This document shows, piece by piece, positions 32,608-42,926 of a stretch of 64,000 nucleotides of DNA. The first letter of the stretch is position 1. Each line of letters opens with the position of its first letter. Position numbers and translations under genes: made by a program. This stretch comes from a virus, in the IMG/VR virus record IMGVR_UViG_3300028920_000035, positions 83,623 to 147,622 of that record; one strand, written 5' to 3'. The notes beneath the pieces were generated by a model, which worked only from the letters and a program-made list of their open reading frames with translations, made no database searches and was not told the DNA's origin.

Positions 32608-32611
<4 letters not shown>
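32561..32611 (+). CDS. Possible 16-aa Arg-rich leader peptide
   Basis: ATG 32561 opens a 16-residue frame, MNRLRPRRITSRSRRR, whose TGA overlaps the ATG of the histone-like gene (ATGA). Nine of sixteen residues are Arg. It could couple or regulate translation of the following gene, or be fortuitous. The main gene has its own ribosome-binding site AAGGAG. Confidence 0.3.
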
Positions 32612-33924
<1,313 letters not shown>

Positions 33925-33925
33925 T

Positions 33926-33937
33926 CCGGTGTAAGAT
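33926..33937 (+). promoter_or_regulatory. GGTGTA-type promoter motif for the 33946 gene
   Basis: CCGGTGTAAGAT; the hexamer TAAGAT ends 8 nt before GTG 33946. It supports GTG as the true start of the next gene. Confidence 0.5.
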
Positions 33938-33945
33938 CAGAAGAC

Positions 33946-34281
33946 GTGGGCAACCTACAAGCTGCATGCAGAGCGTACCTCAATAGCGAACTGAGGTACA
34001 CAACCCTCCACCACCGTCTGAGCGACTTGCTTGGCGAGAATGCTCACTTGCTCCTGGTGTTCCAGGTCGAGGAAGCCGCTCGTGACAAGGCCAGGGATGA
34101 TTTGCAGTGCCTAGCCTCCCAAGAGGGGGCTTCTCAAGAGGCGGTGGAGCGGCTGAGCCAGGCAATCTTACCAGCGGCACGGGAACGAGCAATCGAGACG
34201 CTAGGTAGAGACCACGGTCAAGAGTTTGTCCAGGAAGCTCTCGACGGTTGGGAACCCGACCTACAAGGAATTGGTAAGTGA
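33946..34281 (+). CDS. Helical unknown protein, 111 aa
   Basis: GTG start positioned right after a GGTGTA-type motif. Almost entirely helical with charged heptads (LLLVFQVEEAARDKARDDL, EAVERLSQAILPAARERAIE). No family recognised. First gene of a tightly overlapped run to 36370. Confidence 0.6.
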   Translation: MGNLQAACRAYLNSELRYTTLHHRLSDLLGENAHLLLVFQVEEAARDKARDDLQCLASQEGASQEAVERLSQAILPAARERAIETLGRDHGQEFVQEALDGWEPDLQGIGK

Positions 34282-34763
34282 AGGTCGGGGACGTCGTTGA
34301 GTACCAAAAGGTCTTGTACCGCGTTTTGCGGGCCAACCGCCTGGTGCACGCGATGGTCCTTGCTCCGTGGGGCTCCGACAACATCGAGGTCGCCGACAAC
34401 GACCCCGAAGTGAAGGAACTGCACAATCCTGCCGACAAGTGGCCCGTGGCCATCGTGATGCTTAAGCATCGCGCGGGCCCCATGCGTGAGGTGATGCGCC
34501 GGGGGAAGGCTTTGACGCCGCTGCTAGAGTGGATGCCGGGGGACCCCTTCCGTCCAGGAGGCGCCATCTTCCTGAATCCCGATCTACACCTGAAACGAGG
34601 CGAGGTCCTCACCGTTCGCCACCAGGACGGGACGACAAGCAGGGTCTCCATCAGCGCGGGGTTCGGGACCGTCGCGCAAAAGCGCAAAGGCATACTCAAG
34701 AAGCCCAAGCTCAAGCCCAACGCCTTCGATCGCATCTGGGCAGGTGAGGACGACGATGACTAG
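34278..34763 (+). CDS. Unknown protein, 161 aa
   Basis: GTG overlaps the previous stop. It begins MKVGDVVEYQKVLYRVLRAN, a beta-rich start like small barrel domains. The middle is mixed alpha/beta, and the C-terminus is basic then acidic (KRKGILKKPKLKP, AGEDDDD). No family recognised. Confidence 0.6.
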   Translation: MKVGDVVEYQKVLYRVLRANRLVHAMVLAPWGSDNIEVADNDPEVKELHNPADKWPVAIVMLKHRAGPMREVMRRGKALTPLLEWMPGDPFRPGGAIFLNPDLHLKRGEVLTVRHQDGTTSRVSISAGFGTVAQKRKGILKKPKLKPNAFDRIWAGEDDDD

Positions 34764-35388
34764 GCGTCTTCCCTTGGCAACTGAGCATGCCTTCTCTCAC
34801 GCCCGTCAGAGCCGCATAAGCGAGGTCTCGAGGTTCGAGGCCCAACTGCACCAGCAGCGCGCTGAAAAGACCTTGAGGACTACGTGCACACGCGGATGCC
34901 ACCATTGTTGCTACTACCCTATGACATGCTCCCTCCTGGAAGGGATCGAGCTGCACCATCACTTGAAGGGGAAAGGGTTGTGGTCAGCGCCGTTGCAGAA
35001 GGCGTGTGTGATGCATGTGGGCAAGACTTGGGCCCTCCCGCATCCGGTCTGGCTTCTGAGCATGATCCCCTGCCCATTGTTGCAAGAAGGGGAGTGCCTT
35101 GCCTACGACGCGCGGCCCGTCGATTGCCGCACCATTTGGGCCAAAGGGGACCCCCACTACTGCCACCCCCACCGGTTTTCGGTGGAGACCCCCTTCGTGG
35201 ACCGCAAGCAGGTGCAGGCAGAGGTGGCCCGGATCGATGATGCAGCCCTTCAGCGATATCGACTTGTATACATACCGCTCCCAATCAGCAAAGCACTACT
35301 GCTGGCCGAGGCTCTCGACCGCGGAGAGCTCGAACTGGAAGAGCTGGGGGCGAAGCTTTATGCTGACTACCAGAAGGCCCACCAATGA
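34756..35388 (+). CDS. YkgJ-like Cys-cluster protein
   Basis: ATG 34756 is preceded by GTGAGGA; 210 residues. CTRGCHHCCYYPMTCSLLEG near residue 45 and IPCPLLQEGECLAYDARPVDC near residue 105 match the YkgJ family of putative zinc- or iron-chelating proteins. The C-terminal third is helical. Family biochemistry is unknown; metal binding is inferred from the eight or more Cys. A half-copy of the same type of domain is found in the chimera at 46431-46937. Confidence 0.8.
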   Translation: MTRRLPLATEHAFSHARQSRISEVSRFEAQLHQQRAEKTLRTTCTRGCHHCCYYPMTCSLLEGIELHHHLKGKGLWSAPLQKACVMHVGKTWALPHPVWLLSMIPCPLLQEGECLAYDARPVDCRTIWAKGDPHYCHPHRFSVETPFVDRKQVQAEVARIDDAALQRYRLVYIPLPISKALLLAEALDRGELELEELGAKLYADYQKAHQ

Positions 35389-35684
35389 AGCCCACCTGTG
35401 TCGTCTGCAACCAGCCCGTGGATATCGATCATTGTCAGCGCCTGCCGCTCAACAATGAGGAGCGATCAGTCATCCAAGCTGTCGAGGGAGTGGCTCCCCA
35501 GGAGCTATACTGCTGTCATCCGTGCTGGCGGGTGTTGCAGGACCCCAACGCCGCTAGCCAACTTATGAAGGGCATTTACCAGCAGTCAGCACAGCTAGCT
35601 GGCGTGCCCTCGCATGAAGCTGAACGGCAGGCGGACGTCTACCACGCCCGCCTGCTCGAACGCACCAAAGCAAGGAACACATGA
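35385..35684 (+). CDS. Small zinc-binding-like protein, 99 aa
   Basis: ATGA overlap on both sides. CVVCNQPV...H and YCCHPCW give a CxxC...CxxC arrangement typical of a zinc ribbon, followed by helices (NAASQLMKGIYQQSAQLA). A DNA- or protein-binding adaptor is likely. Family not recognised. Confidence 0.65.
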   Translation: MKPTCVVCNQPVDIDHCQRLPLNNEERSVIQAVEGVAPQELYCCHPCWRVLQDPNAASQLMKGIYQQSAQLAGVPSHEAERQADVYHARLLERTKARNT

Positions 35685-36370
35685 AGCTCAATGTTGACCA
35701 AATACATCAGCACCTCGACCGCATTCGCCATAAGCAGGGGGAGGAAGCCTTCAAAAAGGCCAGGTGCAACTTCGCGCGGTCCCTGATCCTCGCTGAGGGT
35801 GGGAGTCAGTTCCTGTCGGATTCTCTCGGCTTCAAGCCAGACGAGCTGGCCAAGCTGGAGGCCGAAGCTCGGGAGATGATGGCGGCGAAGAGCCCCGAGG
35901 CTGCAATGTCGATGATGCTGAAGCAGCAGCTCCCTCACTGCAAGACACAGGCGCAGTTCAATCTCTTCATGGCAGCCTTCGAGGCTCTTCGGGCAGTCAT
36001 GGATGCCACCTTCGCAGGCAACGAGGTCACGGCGTCCAAAGCTCGTGAGCTGCTGAACCGTATCATCGACCAAGCTGCTGGGGTGACTCGGGCCGTTAGT
36101 CAGCTTGAAGACGAGCCTGAGGCCGCGCAGGGGGCGCTCGCCGAAGAGCTGAAGAAAGAGCCCATCGAGTTCCATGAGCATGACGAGCAGCGACAATTGC
36201 TTGCCGAGCTATCAGTGATCCAAGATCGGTGTGGGCTCGACCAATGGTATGCGGAGACTCAGTCTCGGAGGGAGGGGATTCGGGACCAGGCCCTGCGCAA
36301 TGAGCTGTACGACGAGATTCGGCGTAAAAGGGGCACCCTGACAGCAGTTTTTGGCAATCAGTCGAACTGA
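35681..36370 (+). CDS. Helical unknown protein, 229 aa
   Basis: ATGA overlap with the previous gene. Mostly alpha-helical with Ala/Glu/Leu-rich segments (MMAAKSPEAAMSMMLKQQL, ALRAVMDATFAGNEVTASKA). No catalytic motif. Ends just before the promoter motif of the exonuclease gene. Confidence 0.6.
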   Translation: MKLNVDQIHQHLDRIRHKQGEEAFKKARCNFARSLILAEGGSQFLSDSLGFKPDELAKLEAEAREMMAAKSPEAAMSMMLKQQLPHCKTQAQFNLFMAAFEALRAVMDATFAGNEVTASKARELLNRIIDQAAGVTRAVSQLEDEPEAAQGALAEELKKEPIEFHEHDEQRQLLAELSVIQDRCGLDQWYAETQSRREGIRDQALRNELYDEIRRKRGTLTAVFGNQSN

Positions 36371-36382
36371 CCGGTGTATTGG
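36371..36382 (+). promoter_or_regulatory. GGTGTA-type promoter motif for the exonuclease gene
   Basis: CCGGTGTATTGG; the hexamer TATTGG (36377-36382) ends 6 nt before ATG 36389. The first bases of the motif overlap the end of the preceding gene region. Confidence 0.5.
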
Positions 36383-36388
36383 TCGGTT

Positions 36389-37174
36389 ATGGAAAAGGAC
36401 CGACTACTTTACACCATCTGCTACATTGATGTCGAGACCACGGGCCTCGATGAGGATGTGCATGAGATCACCGAGATAGGCGCCATTCGCGTGAACTACC
36501 CGCGAGACTTCTTCGACGGGGGCGAGCCCGAAGAGGTCAGCCGCTTGTCAGTCAAGGTCAAGATCAAGGGCGTCGTCGACCCCAGCGCAGGCTATCTGAA
36601 CCATTTCGACTCTGAGGTGTGGGCTACGGAAGGGGTCGAGCTGCACGAGGCCATGTACAAACTCTTCCCGCTCATCAAGGAGGCCAACCTTGGTGGTTGG
36701 AACGTGGACTTCGACCGACGACGCATCTGGAATGCTTTCCGTCGGTTCAACTGGCAGTGGCCCTCCGGAACCGGCCACCGTTTGCTGGACGTGCAGTCAC
36801 TCGCTCGACCTTTCATTGCGGCCTACTTCCGAGAGGAGAGGCACTTGCGCAAGATCCGGTTGGAGGAAGTAGCCAGAGCGATGAAACTCGTCGACCGCGA
36901 GAATGAAGACCAGCTGCACTCGGCTCTGTTCGACTGTGAGCTGGCTTGGAAGATCAACGACCTGCTGGCGCATGCCTACTACCGAGGAACTCTTGAAACA
37001 GGGTTGATCACTTTACCGTCACAATCGGCGACCCCTCTCCCAGTAGAAAATGTACCTGACCCTTCAGCCCCGCCCCCAGTAGAAAATGTACCTGACCCTT
37101 CAGCCCCTCCTGATCGGGACACCCTTGCATCCGGTCTTACACCAGTTGTAGGTAAGCCTGCGACACTGCCGTGA
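36389..37174 (+). CDS. DEDDh 3'-5' exonuclease (DnaQ-like)
   Basis: ATG 36389 is set 6 nt after the promoter motif; 261 residues. Exo I is YIDVETTGLD (D14, E16), Exo II includes GGWNVDFDRRRI, and Exo III is HSALFDCELAWKI, giving the DEDDh set. This is a single-strand DNA or RNA 3'-5' exonuclease fold, possibly for proofreading, repair or RNA turnover. The C-terminal 45 residues are disordered and contain two copies of a 12-residue repeat VENVPDPSAPPP encoded by a 36-nt tandem repeat. Confidence 0.88.
   Translation: MEKDRLLYTICYIDVETTGLDEDVHEITEIGAIRVNYPRDFFDGGEPEEVSRLSVKVKIKGVVDPSAGYLNHFDSEVWATEGVELHEAMYKLFPLIKEANLGGWNVDFDRRRIWNAFRRFNWQWPSGTGHRLLDVQSLARPFIAAYFREERHLRKIRLEEVARAMKLVDRENEDQLHSALFDCELAWKINDLLAHAYYRGTLETGLITLPSQSATPLPVENVPDPSAPPPVENVPDPSAPPDRDTLASGLTPVVGKPATLP
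37039..37110. repeat. 36-nt tandem repeat in exonuclease C-terminus
   Basis: Two nearly identical 36-nt units (37039-37074, 37075-37110) encode a Pro-rich 12-residue repeat. The copies differ by about one base at the end of the unit. Confidence 0.85.
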
Positions 37175-37337
37175 GGCCGCTCCCTTCCATTCAGAGGACT
37201 AGGCGTCCAGGAGCCACCTGGGTGGGGGCCTGTCCAAGGCCGTCTGCATCGGGTGTGGTTGTCAAGGTATTTGGTCAGCCACACAGCACCCAAAATCGGA
37301 CACAAGCGAATGATTTTCTTGTGGCCTCGCTTCATGC
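37175..37337. other. 163-nt intergenic region
   Basis: No gene, tRNA or strong terminator seen. GGGTGTGGTTGTCAAGG near 37254 is a weak relative of the GGTGTA motif. The start of the next gene has a second out-of-frame ATG 4 nt upstream and no good ribosome-binding site. Confidence 0.5.
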
Positions 37338-40300
37338 ATGGGTATCGCCGCGCGGGTTGCCGCTCGCTACAAGAGCAAGAAGACGACCGACAAGGGCAAC
37401 GTCATCTACGAGTATAGCACTGCTCAGGTCCAGCATCGCAACCGCGAAAAAGCTAAACGCCTGGAAAAGCTGGAGTCCAACGTCACCAAACTGCGGACTC
37501 AAGTTGAGAAGGACCTCAGCGCCAAGGACGTCAAGAAGCGGCAGACCGCACTCGCGGTGGGCCTCATTGATCATACGTTTGAACGAGTGGGGAACGATGA
37601 AAGCGCTGACGAAGGTCACTTTGGCGTCACCGGCTGGCAGAAGAAGCACGTCACGTTCTCGGGCGGCAAAGCGACCCTTCAATACATCGGCAAGTCGGGG
37701 ATCGAGCAGGAGAAGACCGTCACCGACCAGAAGCTAGTCACCGAGCTGAAACGGGCCGCAGACGCCTGTGGGGACGATTCAGACTGCCTGCTGGCGGATG
37801 TGAGCGCAGAGGACGTCAACGCCTATCTCAAGCCCTACGATGTGACAGCCAAGGACCTGCGGGGCTTCCATGCCAACCGGGTCATGCGAGAGAAGCTCCA
37901 GACCGCGCGCAAGGGTCAGCTTCCCAACGACAAGAAGAAGCGAGAGGAGAAGCTCAAGGCTGAATGGAAGAAGGCGCTTGAGGCCACGGCCAAAGCGGTG
38001 GGGCACGAGCCTTCAACGCTGGGTAACCAGTATCTCGTGCCGGGACTCCAGGACGACTTCATGAGGGACGGCGTGGTCAGCGAGCCCGGCAGCAAGACCG
38101 CAGGCGTCGTCAAGCTCGACCTCGCGTGGGTCGAGAAGATGCGCAAGGACTTCTTGACCCTGCTCAAGAACATCCCCCACATCAAGACCTTCAAGGAGGC
38201 CCATCGAGTCCGCGAGGGCCTTCGGGTCTACCGCGAACAGTTCGACAAGCTATTCCACGAGCGGTTCCTCCGGCACACCCTCAAGTACGACTACGAGGAC
38301 TACGGGATCAGCGAGGACTACGCCAAATACTACACCAAGCAGTTGGGTACTCCGTCGTGGGACTTCTACATCGCGCTGGCAGAGATGCCGATCGGCTTCG
38401 TGGACGACTACTGGGACGAAGACCGCCTGATGGCCCGCTTCACGCAGGAAGCCCCCAAGTGGGAGACTCGCCTCAAGCGCAAGGCCCAGAAGTTCTGGAA
38501 GGTACTCCGAGACGTGCTCCAGGACTTCAAGAACCGGGAGCGGGAGATCCAGGTCAAGACCCTGGACGTGGAACAGGTGACGCTCGAAGGGTTCCGCGTC
38601 CAGGTGCGGGGGTTCGACCCGAGCGACGACATTGACGTCGAGTCACTGGAGGTCTTCAAGAAGGGGCTGAGGATCTACCGACGCAACGCGGCGGCTCGCT
38701 ACCCCCGCTTGCTCAAGGACCAGGTGCCGATCGTCTACGACTGTGAAGTGAATCTGGACAAGGGCGGGACCTACAGTCACAGCGGCCTGATCACGTTCTA
38801 TGCCTCGGCGGTCATCAAGGAGCCCCCCGCTCGTGCCGCCCACATCCTTGCTCACGAGATGGGGCACCACGAGTGGCGTCTGCTCGATGGGAAGGCACGG
38901 GAGTTCTGGGAGACGGCCATCGCAGGCGACTACGGCGACATCGACCTAGCCGAAGTTGTAGCCAAGTGGCCCAGGGGGGCGTGGGCCTTCGACTTCACCA
39001 GGTACATGGCCGACACCGACCCTGTACTAGCCCTTCAGATGGAGGGCCTCGTCCACAGCCAGAACCACGAAGAGCTGAACACCAAGGAGGACTTCCAGGC
39101 CCTGTTGAGCAGCGGCCAGCGGACGCTGCGGGTGCCCAAGACGCCCATCACGGGGTACGCCAACAAGAACCCCCAGGAGGCGTTCTGCGAGGCTGTGGGT
39201 CTGCTGGTGGCCTACGGACCCCGGGCCCTCCACGAACGCGTACGCGGCTGGCTGGGCATCATCCTGGGCAACGAGGTCAAGGTCGCGGCCCGCGTGGCCG
39301 CCCGCTACCGCGCGGCCTTTGACGGCTCGACGCCGTTCGGACCGATGGACCCCGACAGCGTGATCAAGCGGGCCACCCTGGCCCATCGCGTGGCGCGCCG
39401 CTTCATCGCCGACAGCTACGGCGACCCGAAGACCTACCTCGACGCGATGACCGAGGCGCTCCGACGCTACCAGATGTACCGTGACCTCTTGCCGACGATG
39501 CGCAAGGCAGAGCGGTGGGTCGACCAGAACCCGGGCGTGCCCCCGGGCACCGCCCTGACGGGGGACGGCGAGCTGGACAAGGTGCTGCACAACTTCCGGA
39601 TGTTCCTCGTGAAGTATGCCTACGCCGTCCAGGCCATGTATCCGACGATGTGGCGCGCAGGCGGGTCCAAGGTCTTCCTTGCGCTGCTCCAGCAGTACAG
39701 CTTCTCCGACCGGCGCCTACGGTCAAGGGTCGAGCAGGGGGCCAAGTTCTATGGCAAGACACGCTCCAGGAAGCCTCGGCCCGCCCAGTCTGTAGCCGTC
39801 TTCGACAAGGCGTTCACCCAGTATCTGGAGCACCTCGAAACCATCCGCGATGCACTGAAGAAGGGCGTCCCTCATGGTGCTGAAGGTGCAGCCCAGGCGA
39901 AGATCCCCGCGGGCCCCTTCACCCTGGTCAACACGGGCGGCTTCGACGACAAGACGATGGATCTCGTCGCCAAGCTCGCCGTCAAGGCCGCGGGCCTGCT
40001 CAAGCAGCACGGGTACGGCCGTGCCGTCTACGGCGACATCCACATCAGCAACACGGTGGGGCGGTCGTCAAAGGTGTTGGCATTCTACTCGGTCAACACC
40101 GACGAGATGTTCGTTCGGGCCAACCTCAAGGGGAAGTTCGACAGCGCGCTTCACACCATCCTGCACGAGCTGGGGCACCGGTACGAGAAGTTCGTCGCTG
40201 CGAACGACATCCGCGCCATCTACCGCCGCCTGAGCAACCAAACGTCGGACCAGCGCCGGTCCTCCGACCTGAAGTACCCCAAGGAGGGGGAGACCGCCGT

Positions 40301-40571
40301 CGAGCGCGGCAAGACCTTCGTCGTGTCAGGCACCGAGTACACGGGACGTGGCGTCCGCGTGAATCTCAGGCTTCAGGACGACGCGACCAAGCAGTTCCAC
40401 ACGACAATCGACGGCTGGTACGCGATGACCGGCCAGGTCAGCCCCGCAGGCGCCTTCATCAGCAAGTACGCCCGCACGGACCCGAGCGAAAACTTTGCGG
40501 AGATGGTCGCCCACCACTGTCTTGGCACGCTGCCCCAGGAGCAAGTCGAGCTGCTCGAAGCGATCATCTGA
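37338..40571 (+). CDS. Topoisomerase IB fused to two HExxH metalloprotease-like domains
   Basis: 1077 residues beginning MGIAARVAARYKSKK. Residues about 30-250 form a type IB topoisomerase core: R83-VGNDE, ATLQYIGKSG (K119), TAKDLRGFHANR, and TLGNQYLVPG with candidate nucleophile Tyr232. After a helical region comes zincin 1: H506-EMGH, with EAFCEAVGLL as third-ligand region. A second motif VKVAARVAARYRAAF and LAHRVARRFIA (about 650-690) precede zincin 2: H943-ELGH with ENFAEMVAHH. I know no such fusion. Relaxation of supercoils and proteolysis are inferred from motifs; the protein may be virion-packaged or processed. Confidence 0.82.
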   Translation: MGIAARVAARYKSKKTTDKGNVIYEYSTAQVQHRNREKAKRLEKLESNVTKLRTQVEKDLSAKDVKKRQTALAVGLIDHTFERVGNDESADEGHFGVTGWQKKHVTFSGGKATLQYIGKSGIEQEKTVTDQKLVTELKRAADACGDDSDCLLADVSAEDVNAYLKPYDVTAKDLRGFHANRVMREKLQTARKGQLPNDKKKREEKLKAEWKKALEATAKAVGHEPSTLGNQYLVPGLQDDFMRDGVVSEPGSKTAGVVKLDLAWVEKMRKDFLTLLKNIPHIKTFKEAHRVREGLRVYREQFDKLFHERFLRHTLKYDYEDYGISEDYAKYYTKQLGTPSWDFYIALAEMPIGFVDDYWDEDRLMARFTQEAPKWETRLKRKAQKFWKVLRDVLQDFKNREREIQVKTLDVEQVTLEGFRVQVRGFDPSDDIDVESLEVFKKGLRIYRRNAAARYPRLLKDQVPIVYDCEVNLDKGGTYSHSGLITFYASAVIKEPPARAAHILAHEMGHHEWRLLDGKAREFWETAIAGDYGDIDLAEVVAKWPRGAWAFDFTRYMADTDPVLALQMEGLVHSQNHEELNTKEDFQALLSSGQRTLRVPKTPITGYANKNPQEAFCEAVGLLVAYGPRALHERVRGWLGIILGNEVKVAARVAARYRAAFDGSTPFGPMDPDSVIKRATLAHRVARRFIADSYGDPKTYLDAMTEALRRYQMYRDLLPTMRKAERWVDQNPGVPPGTALTGDGELDKVLHNFRMFLVKYAYAVQAMYPTMWRAGGSKVFLALLQQYSFSDRRLRSRVEQGAKFYGKTRSRKPRPAQSVAVFDKAFTQYLEHLETIRDALKKGVPHGAEGAAQAKIPAGPFTLVNTGGFDDKTMDLVAKLAVKAAGLLKQHGYGRAVYGDIHISNTVGRSSKVLAFYSVNTDEMFVRANLKGKFDSALHTILHELGHRYEKFVAANDIRAIYRRLSNQTSDQRRSSDLKYPKEGETAVERGKTFVVSGTEYTGRGVRVNLRLQDDATKQFHTTIDGWYAMTGQVSPAGAFISKYARTDPSENFAEMVAHHCLGTLPQEQVELLEAII

Positions 40572-40599
40572 CGGTTCCATCTATGCCCCGCCCTTGTGC

Positions 40600-40989
40600 G
40601 TGGCATCCCTCGACGAGCTGGAACTCTTGGACCGCAGCATCGCTGACCTCGACGCCCGTTGGGAGCGCAACTTCAAAGCCTGGACTCGTCGACGAAACCT
40701 CCAAGAAACGGCGGTTGCCTACCTCGGCAACAAGTGTCAAATCTGCGGTTACGGCACGTGCATCGAGGCCCTCGACTTCCACCATGTCGACCCCCAAGAG
40801 AAAGATTTCAACATCAGCGACCGTATCACGAGCTTCGAGGCCATCAAGCCCGAGCTGGACAAGTGTGAGCTACTGTGTTGCCGTTGCCATCGCGAAGTCC
40901 ACGCGGGGATGCATCCGACGCATCTCGTCATGGAAGACGAGGACCGATCATATGATCCAGGAAACTTTCCCATGGCTGCTATGGGCTGA
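40600..40989 (+). CDS. HNH endonuclease-like protein
   Basis: The conserved part runs CQICGY, ALDFHHVDPQEKDF, LLCCRCHREVHAG, the Cys4/His HNH layout. There is no ATG in frame nearby; GTG 40600 or TTG 40594 are the candidate starts, 28 or 22 nt after the preceding stop, giving about 129 residues. It may be a free-standing homing-type nuclease inserted between genes or a phage packaging/recombination nuclease. Confidence 0.8.
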   Translation: MASLDELELLDRSIADLDARWERNFKAWTRRRNLQETAVAYLGNKCQICGYGTCIEALDFHHVDPQEKDFNISDRITSFEAIKPELDKCELLCCRCHREVHAGMHPTHLVMEDEDRSYDPGNFPMAAMG

Positions 40990-41015
40990 TTTCTTGAACG
41001 TTTCAGGATAGAATC

Positions 41016-42560
41016 ATGACGTACGATTACCGCATTGCCGCCGTTACGCTAGAAGAAAAAGGTACTGGGTCGTATAAGGTTTTTGGACCCTATGCCGAGA
41101 TGCAGAGGATCATCCCGCTGCTGAAAAAGCAGAAAAAGTGGCGGTACAACGGTCTTGACAAGTCGTGGGAGAGTCGTGACTTGGGACCTCGCCAGCTGGC
41201 CAAGGTGAAGGAGGCCCTAGGGCTTGCCCCCGCTGCCCCCGCTGCCAAAGCCTCCCCTCGAGTGTTCAACAACTTCGTCGAGAAAGCCCTTAAAGTACAG
41301 GGCCCCAAGGGCAGTTTCGATTTCGATCGGAAGGGTGAAGTCCTCACCCTCAAGCTGGTGGGAAACCCCACACAGGAAAAGGGCCTGATGGAGGTCTTGG
41401 CTACGGCACGGAAAGCGGGCGCCGAGGGTAACTACCCCTACCTCGAGATGACTTCCGCGGCATTCAACGCTAAAGCTGGGAAGGCTCTTCTTGAGCAACT
41501 TTCCAATTTGAACGCGGCCGTTGAGGAGGCCCTTAAAGAGCGTGCAGTGGCGAAGGCGCTCTTGGGAAACATGCTGCCTTTCCAGGCATTAGGTATTCGA
41601 GGCAAGTTTACAGACACAGTTACCTGGGAAGGGGCTACTCGCCCCTACGCCGAATTGTTCAAGAGCAACAAGTTCCGGTGGACCGGATCTCATTGGGACG
41701 CAGCCCTAGTCAAGGGCCTACCCTCTCGTGTCGAAGCCATCATTGACCGGTTAAAGAGTGACGCCCAGGAAGCGGATCAGGCTGCCACCAAGCTGGGTCT
41801 CCCTCAGCTGTACCCGAACCTGGAGATCAGGGTATTCACTGTCGACGGGTACATTCGATTCTTGGGGGACCTCCGAAAGTACAAGGATGGCCTCTATTCA
41901 GCTGGGCTGTTGTGGGACGGCTCCTATTGGGAGGGGAACCTAGCCAAAGTTGATGTTGATGACCTTCAGAACGTTCTGAAGGCCATTGAAGCGGACGACA
42001 CTGCCGAAACCACTGACAAGGGTCCGGCTAAGGTGCGTAGGGGTCGCCCCAACCAACGCGGCGACCACTGCCAAGACTGCGGCGGGTGGGTTGAACCTGG
42101 AGACGGCATCATTGAACGGGTCCTTGACGAGGACGACGACAGGATGATCTGGGTCGTCTACCACCGGGATATTGAGGTTTGTCAGCAGACCAAGACCCGA
42201 CGGCGGCAACAGCGTGAGGAAGAGGCCAAGCGGCAACAAACTAAGCGCCAAGCTGAGCGCGCACTACGGGATTATGCCATCAAACAAGGCAAGTCCCCCG
42301 ACCCCAACAACAAGCGGGTCACGCTCAAAGGTCGTCGAATCTACCTCGACGAGACAGCGCTCGCCTATGGCGGGGGCTACTGGGTTGTCATCGAGCCCGG
42401 CAACCAGTACTTCTGGTACGTCATCAACAACGGCGCCGATGGCGACGACTGGTCTCGCAACAACGTTTCCACCGGAGGCGCGGGCGCTATCGGGTATCGC
42501 GTTCCCCTGACTGAAGAGGCCAAGCAGCAGATCGAGATCATCTCGGGTGAGAAGATTTAG
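41016..42560 (+). CDS. Unknown 514-aa protein with repeated W-x-G modules
   Basis: ATG 41016 has CAGGA 8 nt upstream and a TAGAAT just before it. The sequence holds repeated short units such as KKWRYNGLDKSWESRDL, NKFRWTGSHWDAALV and LLWDGSYWEGNLA, spaced about 170 and 90 residues, each like a small beta-hairpin. A CQDCGGW...C Cys site follows at about 350. A basic coiled coil (TRRRQQREEEAKRQQTKR) precedes the C-terminal beta-rich domain. Possibly a nucleic-acid-binding protein. No family assigned. Confidence 0.65.
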   Translation: MTYDYRIAAVTLEEKGTGSYKVFGPYAEMQRIIPLLKKQKKWRYNGLDKSWESRDLGPRQLAKVKEALGLAPAAPAAKASPRVFNNFVEKALKVQGPKGSFDFDRKGEVLTLKLVGNPTQEKGLMEVLATARKAGAEGNYPYLEMTSAAFNAKAGKALLEQLSNLNAAVEEALKERAVAKALLGNMLPFQALGIRGKFTDTVTWEGATRPYAELFKSNKFRWTGSHWDAALVKGLPSRVEAIIDRLKSDAQEADQAATKLGLPQLYPNLEIRVFTVDGYIRFLGDLRKYKDGLYSAGLLWDGSYWEGNLAKVDVDDLQNVLKAIEADDTAETTDKGPAKVRRGRPNQRGDHCQDCGGWVEPGDGIIERVLDEDDDRMIWVVYHRDIEVCQQTKTRRRQQREEEAKRQQTKRQAERALRDYAIKQGKSPDPNNKRVTLKGRRIYLDETALAYGGGYWVVIEPGNQYFWYVINNGADGDDWSRNNVSTGGAGAIGYRVPLTEEAKQQIEIISGEKI

Positions 42561-42597
42561 TCCACACTTTGAGGCTGGTCTAAAGCCCCGTGAACAC

Positions 42598-42855
42598 TCA
42601 TTTGCAGCCGATGTGCTCCTTGCAACGCCACCGGTAGCTCCCGGTGTTGGACATTCCGGAGTCGCGGTGAACCGCGTATTTGGTGCAGCCCCTGACCCCA
42701 CACTTGTATGGGTGGATACGTGGGCTGAGCCTACCCCCAGCTTGCCGGCGACGATGTCCTAGCACGCCCGACCGATGACGGTACACGGGGATCGCAGACC
42801 CAGGCGGACTCTCGACCTGCTCCCATTCGGTTTCAGAAGGGACAGGGGCTCTCAT
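42598..42855 (-). CDS. Small Cys/His protein, 85 aa
   Basis: ATG 42855 overlaps the stop of a 24-aa micro-gene. The first 50 residues are Arg/Pro-rich; the last 35 contain CGVRGCTKYAVH and WRCKEHIGC, a likely zinc site. Last gene of the minus-strand operon that starts near 46937. Unknown function. Confidence 0.55.
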   Translation of the reverse strand: MRAPVPSETEWEQVESPPGSAIPVYRHRSGVLGHRRRQAGGRLSPRIHPYKCGVRGCTKYAVHRDSGMSNTGSYRWRCKEHIGCK

Positions 42856-42926
42856 CCGCCGCCCTCACTCAAGCAGTAAGGGCCGCTCTTGCGGGGGTTC
42901 CTGTAGAAAACATAGTACTTAGTCAT
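42852..42926 (-). CDS. 24-aa micro-gene MTKYYVFYRNPRKSGPYCLS...
   Basis: ATG 42926 overlaps the stop of the dam gene (ATGA) and its own TGA overlaps the next ATG. The composition (Tyr/Phe-rich N-terminus, basic middle, GGG end) is not random-looking. The perfect stop-start overlaps on both sides argue that it is translated. Confidence 0.5.
   Translation of the reverse strand: MTKYYVFYRNPRKSGPYCLSEGGG

Noticed and set aside
37175-37337. Possible tRNA or small RNA in the gap before the topoisomerase gene
   Set aside because: No T-loop GTTCRA sequence, acceptor pairing or clear hairpin with a U-tract could be found.
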